A program made the position numbers and the translations under genes. A stretch of 10,866 nt of DNA from an uncultured Bacteroidales bacterium (GTDB lineage: Bacteria; Bacteroidota; Bacteroidia; Bacteroidales; UBA932): positions 1 to 10,866 of the forward strand of contig CAMHRD010000015.1 in NCBI GenBank assembly GCA_946187365.1, given 5' to 3'. Within the stretch, counting starts at the first letter, position 1. Each line of letters begins with the position of its first letter. The notes under the pieces were generated by a model that worked only from the letters and a program-made list of their open reading frames with translations, did no database searches and was not told the origin of the DNA. Shown here in pieces: positions 7,828-10,866 of this stretch.

Positions 7828-8444
7828 ACGCCCCTCGCAATTTCCCGTTGCAGTTCCTCCAGGAAACGGGTGGCCTGGCCGCCGTCCATTAGGACGTGAT
7901 GGAAGTGAAGTGAAACGGGTAACGTGGTCTTAAAGAAGCCTTTACGGTATTTACCCCAGGCAATGAAAGGGTTGTTGAAGATGCCGCTGTACTGGTTTAC
8001 AATGCAATCAAGTTCCGTCTGAATCATTGCAGAGGTTCCCAAAATCATTGAGCCTTCAACGTAGAGGTTCTCACACTCTTTTGCGGCCTGTGAGGTAATC
8101 CTTAGATAGTCTTTGTTAAACTGCTGTAAATCATCAGAGTATGGGACATCGCAGGAGTTAATTCCGCCCTTGCAGTTATCTACAATTACGTTGATTGCAA
8201 AGCTGTCAAAGCGGTACAGCTTTCCCTTTTCCAGCAGCAGGGAAAACTCATCAACCTTGCCCGCAGCCTTACCAATACACCAGCAAAGCAGTATTGTGAA
8301 CTTTATTCCAGTGCGTCTGCTCACCCTCAGCAAATGGGTGACATCCAGCGTCTTCACCAGTGTCACCATAGGCATTGGAGATTTGAGCCATAGACCGAAT
8401 GCCTGTGCACGGCTGCTTTCCTGAGGATTGATTTCCGTTTTCAT
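7824..8444 (-). CDS. CatA-like (chloramphenicol acetyltransferase-fold) O-acyltransferase
   Basis: A 206-residue protein of the type A chloramphenicol acetyltransferase fold, which uses acetyl-CoA and works as a cytoplasmic trimer with the active site between subunits. The C-terminal segment GKYRKGFFKTTLPVSLHFHH lines up with the CAT region MGKYxxxGxxxxxPLxxQVHH. The catalytic His183 and structural Asp187 are present in HHVLMDGG. The CAT signature is altered: the usual HH-[SA]-x-x-DG-[FY]-H reads HHVLMDGGQ, so Val replaces Ser/Ala, Gly replaces the aromatic residue and Gln replaces the last His. These differences touch the acceptor side, so chloramphenicol is not a safe prediction; the acceptor is unknown. 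Length is slightly below the usual 210-220. The start at 8444 lies 22 bases downstream of the Ig-like lipoprotein stop, pointing to co-transcription, with a 12-bp palindrome in the gap. No terminator separates it from the dipeptidase gene it meets tail to tail. Confidence 0.82.
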   Translation of the reverse strand: MKTEINPQESSRAQAFGLWLKSPMPMVTLVKTLDVTHLLRVSRRTGIKFTILLCWCIGKAAGKVDEFSLLLEKGKLYRFDSFAINVIVDNCKGGINSCDVPYSDDLQQFNKDYLRITSQAAKECENLYVEGSMILGTSAMIQTELDCIVNQYSGIFNNPFIAWGKYRKGFFKTTLPVSLHFHHVLMDGGQATRFLEELQREIARGV

Positions 8445-8453
8445 GTATGCTAA

Positions 8454-8465
8454 CTATCGCGATAG
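8454..8465. promoter_or_regulatory. Perfect 12-bp palindrome, possible operator
   Basis: CTATCGCGATAG reads the same on both strands and fills the middle of the 22-base gap between the Ig-like lipoprotein stop and the CatA-like start. It has no loop, so it is a poor RNA hairpin and looks more like a dimer-binding DNA site. I cannot name a regulator for it, and a chance palindrome is possible. Confidence 0.35.
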
Positions 8466-8466
8466 A

Positions 8467-9246
8467 TTACGCCTTACCCTCGTCTTTCAGAGAGACTGCC
8501 CCTTCATACTCCAGCTCCCACTTCTGACCGTTGCTCAAAGAGACATTGATAACAGCCTTAAAGCCTTTAGTACTAGTGTTTAAATAGAGTGTTCCGGAAG
8601 GTGTTGCAGTAATGAAATTCCAGAGGTTATCTACAATGTATGGGTCTCCGTATTTACCCATCCAGAGAGAGTAGAAGTTCTCGTTCTCCTTTCTGCAAAC
8701 AGTAATGTTGCAGGTGCCTCCATCTGGAAGATCTGTAACAGGTTTGGAAACATCTATGGTCTTGCCCAGCATGGCAGCGGAGAGCATGATTCTGATATGC
8801 TCTGTTCCGTCTGTAAAGTCAATGTCATAATAATCTACGGTTGAGGTACCCATATACATTCTGTAACCGCTGGCCTTCTTTATAGGGTAAGCAACATTGT
8901 TCTTCTTCATTGCCTGATATACAGTTACCCTCACGTCCTTTCTTGCTGTTCCGCAAATGGCTGTAAGTGTTGTACTTCCCAGGCTCACACCCGTTACCTT
9001 ACCCTCTGCATAACTTGCAATCTCAGGCTTGGTAGTATTGATGGTAAGCTCTCCCACATTGGTTGCCTCCTCCGGAGAGGTCTTAACGGTAATTGGAATG
9101 CTCTGACCTATACACAAATCAATAGGACTAGGCTTTATCTCTATCTCGGTAACCGGAATTACCTTCTTGTGTTTTCCGCAACTGCACAGAACGGCAATCA
9201 TAAGCGCCGTCATCAATGTTGAAAAGAGAATTCTATTGTATTTCAT
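8467..9246 (-). CDS. Lipoprotein with bacterial Ig-like (Big_2) domain, function unknown
   Basis: A 259-residue predicted lipoprotein. The start at 9246 is preferred over an in-frame ATG at 9279 because it places MKYNR directly before the hydrophobic signal stretch and the lipobox LCSC with Cys23; the longer version would put 11 unrelated residues in front and run across the promoter element at 9269-9276. Residues about 32-109 look like a Big_2-type Ig domain: VTEIEIKPSPIDLCIGQS, then LTINTTKPEIASY, then the typical EGKVTGVSLGSTTLTAICG, ending in VRVTV. The remaining C-terminal 150 residues are rich in beta-strand-forming residues and match nothing I recognise. It should sit in the outer membrane, facing either the periplasm or the surface; the residues after Cys (GKHKK) are basic, not the acidic run linked to surface export in some Bacteroidota. 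It is the first gene of a likely two-gene unit with the CatA-like gene and diverges from the small lipoprotein gene. Confidence 0.82.
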   Translation of the reverse strand: MKYNRILFSTLMTALMIAVLCSCGKHKKVIPVTEIEIKPSPIDLCIGQSIPITVKTSPEEATNVGELTINTTKPEIASYAEGKVTGVSLGSTTLTAICGTARKDVRVTVYQAMKKNNVAYPIKKASGYRMYMGTSTVDYYDIDFTDGTEHIRIMLSAAMLGKTIDVSKPVTDLPDGGTCNITVCRKENENFYSLWMGKYGDPYIVDNLWNFITATPSGTLYLNTSTKGFKAVINVSLSNGQKWELEYEGAVSLKDEGKA

Positions 9247-9268
9247 ATCTGTCAAATTTTTCAGATGC

Positions 9269-9276
9269 CAAATATA
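9269..9276 (-). promoter_or_regulatory. Bacteroidota -7 promoter element for the Ig-like lipoprotein
   Basis: On the minus strand this reads TATATTTG, a full match to the TAnnTTTG -7 element used by the primary sigma factor of Bacteroides. It ends 22 bases before the ATG at 9246, a plausible leader length. I see no clear TTTG -33 element about 20 bases further upstream, so the assignment rests on the -7 box and its position. Confidence 0.55.
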
Positions 9277-9300
9277 CAAAACATATTGTTGTGGAATTAC

Positions 9301-9308
9301 TATCTTTG
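9301..9308 (+). promoter_or_regulatory. Bacteroidota -7 promoter element for the small lipoprotein
   Basis: TATCTTTG is a full match to the TAnnTTTG consensus and lies 27 bases before the ATG at 9336, leaving room for a leader of about 20 bases. A TTG occurs at 9286-9288 but is too near to be a regular -33 element. Together with the minus-strand box at 9269-9276 it makes the 89-base gap a divergent promoter region. Confidence 0.6.
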
Positions 9309-9335
9309 TCTATAGAACAAAGTTATCATAACGCT

Positions 9336-9725
9336 ATGAAAAAGATACTACTGGCTTTAGCAGCACTGCTTTTGGTTGCTTCCTGCAACAACAAAAAAAC
9401 TCAGCAAACAGAAATTCAGCAACCTCAAGCTCAGCAGCTTCAGGAGGAACCAGATATTACAGTTGCAGATATAGTGGGGTTTTATGACAGCTTTAACCAG
9501 GAGGGCTGCAACGAGGAGCGCATGTCTTTCAATGATGACGGTACAGCCACCTGGAATATGATAGGCAGCCTGCACTTTACGGAGTTCCGTTACAAAATCA
9601 AAGGCAAGCGTATCTTTTTGATATCAATGGATGACAACTCAGAGACCGGCTATTTTGATTACGACCCTGAGAAAAAGAGTCTTACAAGCGAGGGCGGAAC
9701 CGTTTATATCTTCCAGAGCAAGTAA
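9336..9725 (+). CDS. Small lipoprotein with lipocalin-like beta domain, function unknown
   Basis: A 129-residue predicted lipoprotein. The signal peptide MKKILLALAALLLVASC ends in the lipobox VASC with Cys17. The ATG at 9336 is chosen over an upstream in-frame ATG at 9216, which would add 40 residues and place the signal peptide inside the protein as well as crossing the promoter. After Cys comes a low-complexity Gln-rich linker (about residues 22-39, with QQPQAQQLQ), then a compact domain of alternating strands (41-129). The pattern GFYDSF, MSFNDDGTATW, FRYKIKGKRIFLI, GYFDYDPEKKSL, TVYIFQSK resembles small lipocalin-like or NlpE-like barrels of Bacteroidota lipoproteins, but I cannot name the family with certainty. 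It has its own promoter and ends 24 bases before a strong terminator, so it is probably a single-gene unit. Confidence 0.8.
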   Translation: MKKILLALAALLLVASCNNKKTQQTEIQQPQAQQLQEEPDITVADIVGFYDSFNQEGCNEERMSFNDDGTATWNMIGSLHFTEFRYKIKGKRIFLISMDDNSETGYFDYDPEKKSLTSEGGTVYIFQSK

Positions 9726-9749
9726 CTGAAACCTTTCGCTTCAAAGAAA

Positions 9750-9787
9750 AAGGGCTCCCCGAACAAACGGGAAGCCCTTAACTTTTT
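9750..9787. terminator. Bidirectional rho-independent terminator
   Basis: Arms at 9750-9761 and 9768-9779 (AAGGGCTCCCCG and CGGGAAGCCCTT) form a 12-bp stem with one C/A mismatch and a six-base AACAAA loop. On the + strand TTTTT follows at 9783-9787; on the minus strand the A-rich run at 9744-9751 gives a T-rich tail. It sits between two convergent genes, so it can end both the small lipoprotein and the DUF4465 transcripts. Confidence 0.88.
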
Positions 9788-9801
9788 AATTGCAGCAACG
9801 C

Positions 9802-10653
9802 TTATTTTGCTGTGTTTACAGGAATTGGAGACATGATGTTTGCCTTGTTGGTGGTAACGGTTGTACCCTTGTCAATTCTGACAACAATACCATCCAAAGC
9901 TACGTATGCAGGAGTGTTCATACCCCAAGCACCTGTATCGCTGCTCTCCATATCTATCTTAAGACCGTGAACTCTTCCCAGAGTGTAGAGAGGAACTGCG
10001 TTCCAACCCTCAAGCATTCCGAAAGTCTTGTAGTTTGCAAGGTAAGCCTCAACTTTGCCTGTCTCTTTTCCGTCTTTGTCAAGACCTATAAACTTAACCT
10101 TAAACCATCCGCCATTCTCTTTAGTCATAGGAACACCGCTTCCGAGGTCAGTAGTCATCTGAGCTACAGCATATGAAGTGTTGCAGATGTAGAGACCCTC
10201 AATTACTCTTGTGGTAGTATCTGAGTCTGTGAAGTTGATGATAGGTGCATAGTTCCAACCGCTTGCATCTGAGTATCCGAAAGATACGAGGCAGAACTCA
10301 GAGTTCTCAATTCCAGGGTATTTCATCTGGTTGGTGTGGTTTACTGCCAACTGATACTTGTACCAATTTGCTGCATCCTCCTTCTTAAGCTCAACTGCAG
10401 GGAAGTGAGAAACTGCAACTCCGCCTGAATAGTACTGGTCTCCTACAGGCTTTGATCCAAGACCTGTTGTAGGATCCAACCAATAGTATCCCTTACCGTA
10501 AAGGTTCTCTCCATAAACATCTGAAGCAATCATGGATTTGTCCAAACCATTGAAGGTTGTTGCAACCAGGTAGTAGTTAGGTTTGTCTGAGTGCTTGTTG
10601 CAAGATGCAAGAGCCAAAACAGACATAAATGCAATAATTACAAAACGTTTCAT
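9802..10653 (-). CDS. DUF4465 lipoprotein under cobalamin riboswitch control
   Basis: A 283-residue predicted lipoprotein: signal peptide MKRFVIIAFMSVLALASC with lipobox LASC (Cys18), then a DUF4465 domain over about residues 65-265. Supporting motifs are YYSGGVAVSHFP near the start, VIEGLYICNTSYAVAQM in the middle, VEAYLANYK, LGRVHGLKIDMESSD, and the family-like NTPAYVALD near the end. Its leader is a cobalamin riboswitch, so expression should fall when cobalamin is plentiful. DUF4465 lipoproteins are, to my knowledge, recurrent in Bacteroidota vitamin B12 loci beside BtuB and BtuG, and surface lipoproteins that bind B12 (BtuG, BtuH) are known there; whether this one binds cobamide is inference. 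No btuB or btuG is within the window, and the terminator right after the stop makes it the last or only gene of its transcript. The start at 10653 has the A-rich upstream stretch AAAAATATAATAGAG and no strong Shine-Dalgarno sequence. Confidence 0.88.
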   Translation of the reverse strand: MKRFVIIAFMSVLALASCNKHSDKPNYYLVATTFNGLDKSMIASDVYGENLYGKGYYWLDPTTGLGSKPVGDQYYSGGVAVSHFPAVELKKEDAANWYKYQLAVNHTNQMKYPGIENSEFCLVSFGYSDASGWNYAPIINFTDSDTTTRVIEGLYICNTSYAVAQMTTDLGSGVPMTKENGGWFKVKFIGLDKDGKETGKVEAYLANYKTFGMLEGWNAVPLYTLGRVHGLKIDMESSDTGAWGMNTPAYVALDGIVVRIDKGTTVTTNKANIMSPIPVNTAK

Positions 10654-10688
10654 CTCTATTATATTTTTAGTTTGCTTTGCTTAAGTTC

Positions 10689-10716
10689 CTCAATCCCGTA
10701 ACCCGCAGGTATTGAG
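10689..10716 (-). promoter_or_regulatory. Riboswitch expression-platform hairpin (P13-like)
   Basis: On the minus strand CTCAAT (10716-10711) and ATTGAG (10694-10689) form a perfect 6-bp stem, extended past one A/G mismatch by CC/GG. The loop carries GCGGGT (10706-10701), the exact complement of ACCCGC in the aptamer's L5 loop (10829-10824). This is the arrangement of the L5-L13 kissing loop of cobalamin riboswitches. No U-run follows, so it is not an intrinsic terminator; control is probably at translation start, 36 bases downstream. Confidence 0.65.
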
Positions 10717-10733
10717 CTGTTCATAATGCATAA

Positions 10734-10866
10734 GGCCGGTCTTCTGACTTGTTCCTTAAGGCGCCTTCCCGGCCTTTAGAGGGCCAGTGGCAAAGAATGC
10801 CTTAACTTTTTGGGCTTACAGCAGCGGGTACTGTCCGGGAGTTTCACCCGATTCCCTTTTAATTTC
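10734..10866 (-). promoter_or_regulatory. Cobalamin riboswitch aptamer (5' end runs off the window)
   Basis: Read on the minus strand, the conserved cobalamin-riboswitch blocks appear in order: P4 with CGGGTGAAACTCCCG, then GGACAGTACCCGCTGCTGT forming P5 with its CCCGC loop, then TAAGC, GCCACTG (10791-10785), GGGAAGGC (10770-10763), and the B12 box AGTCAGAAGACCGGCC (10749-10734). Only 13 bases lie between GGGAAGGC and the B12 box, so the P7 side arm is short. The 5' half of P1 should lie beyond base 10866, and so must the promoter. It precedes the DUF4465 lipoprotein gene by about 80 bases. Ligand form (adenosyl- versus methyl-/hydroxocobalamin) cannot be decided here. Confidence 0.93.

Noticed and set aside
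7824..8444. Chloramphenicol resistance gene
   Set aside because: The fold and catalytic His fit, but acceptor-side signature residues differ and the context gives no sign of a resistance element or mobile DNA.
9247..9279. Longer start of the Ig-like lipoprotein at 9279
   Set aside because: The 11 extra residues precede an ideal signal peptide start and overlap the TATATTTG promoter element on the minus strand.
9216..9335. N-terminal extension of the small lipoprotein from an upstream ATG
   Set aside because: It would bury the lipoprotein signal peptide 40 residues inside the protein and run across both promoter elements.
9790..10176. 128-codon open frame on the + strand inside the DUF4465 gene
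   Set aside because: It is antisense to a clear lipoprotein gene, begins right at the terminator and has Cys/His/Ser-rich shadow composition.
10689..10716. Hairpin as an intrinsic terminator of the riboswitch
   Set aside because: On the minus strand it is followed by GAACTTAAGC, with no U-run; the loop complementarity to L5 explains it better.
10752..10763. Self-complementary CCTTAAGG between the GGGAAGGC block and the B12 box
   Set aside because: It lies inside the riboswitch aptamer and is best explained as part of its short P7-side arm, not as a separate site.

Overview
The window looks like chromosomal DNA of a member of the Bacteroidota, most likely a gut-type Bacteroidales. The grounds are lipoproteins with the L-x-S-C type lipobox, a CarboxypepD_reg-like/DUF5686 protein, a DUF4465 lipoprotein behind a cobalamin riboswitch, TAnnTTTG -7 promoter elements, and A-rich start regions without a clear Shine-Dalgarno sequence. 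I cannot place it to genus. I see no insertion sequence, CRISPR array, tRNA or rRNA.

Left part (1-6423, + strand): a tightly packed run of four genes. They are the 3' part of an MMPL/RND-type exporter that enters from beyond the window, a CrtI/CrtISO-like FAD oxidoreductase, a LolA-like periplasmic carrier, and an outer-membrane DUF5686 protein that starts at TTG. Gaps are 1, 18 and 2 bases, so this reads as one operon. Exporter, LolA-like protein and FAD oxidoreductase together resemble the export and tailoring end of aryl-polyene/flexirubin-type lipid pigment clusters. The ketosynthase, ACP and acyltransferase genes that would prove this are not in the window. An M20 dipeptidase (6481-7827) follows after 57 bases and is probably separate housekeeping.

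Middle part (7824-9725): a CatA-like acyltransferase on the minus strand ends tail to tail with the dipeptidase, the two genes sharing a CTAG that gives both stop codons. Upstream of it, in the same transcription direction, is a lipoprotein with a bacterial Ig-like domain. The 22-base gap between these two holds a perfect 12-bp palindrome. The Ig-like lipoprotein and a small lipoprotein on the + strand diverge from an 89-base intergenic region with a TAnnTTTG element on each strand.

Right part (9750-10866): a bidirectional hairpin terminator separates the small lipoprotein from a convergent DUF4465 lipoprotein gene. The leader of the DUF4465 gene (minus strand) is a cobalamin riboswitch running off the right edge. 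Its L5 loop and a downstream hairpin loop can form a 6-bp kissing interaction. This makes the DUF4465 lipoprotein a strong candidate for a vitamin B12-related surface protein, and it is the best functional lead in the window. I found no convincing evidence of a wholly new system. The most interesting pieces are the riboswitch/DUF4465 unit, the partial polyene-type export operon and the intergenic palindrome.
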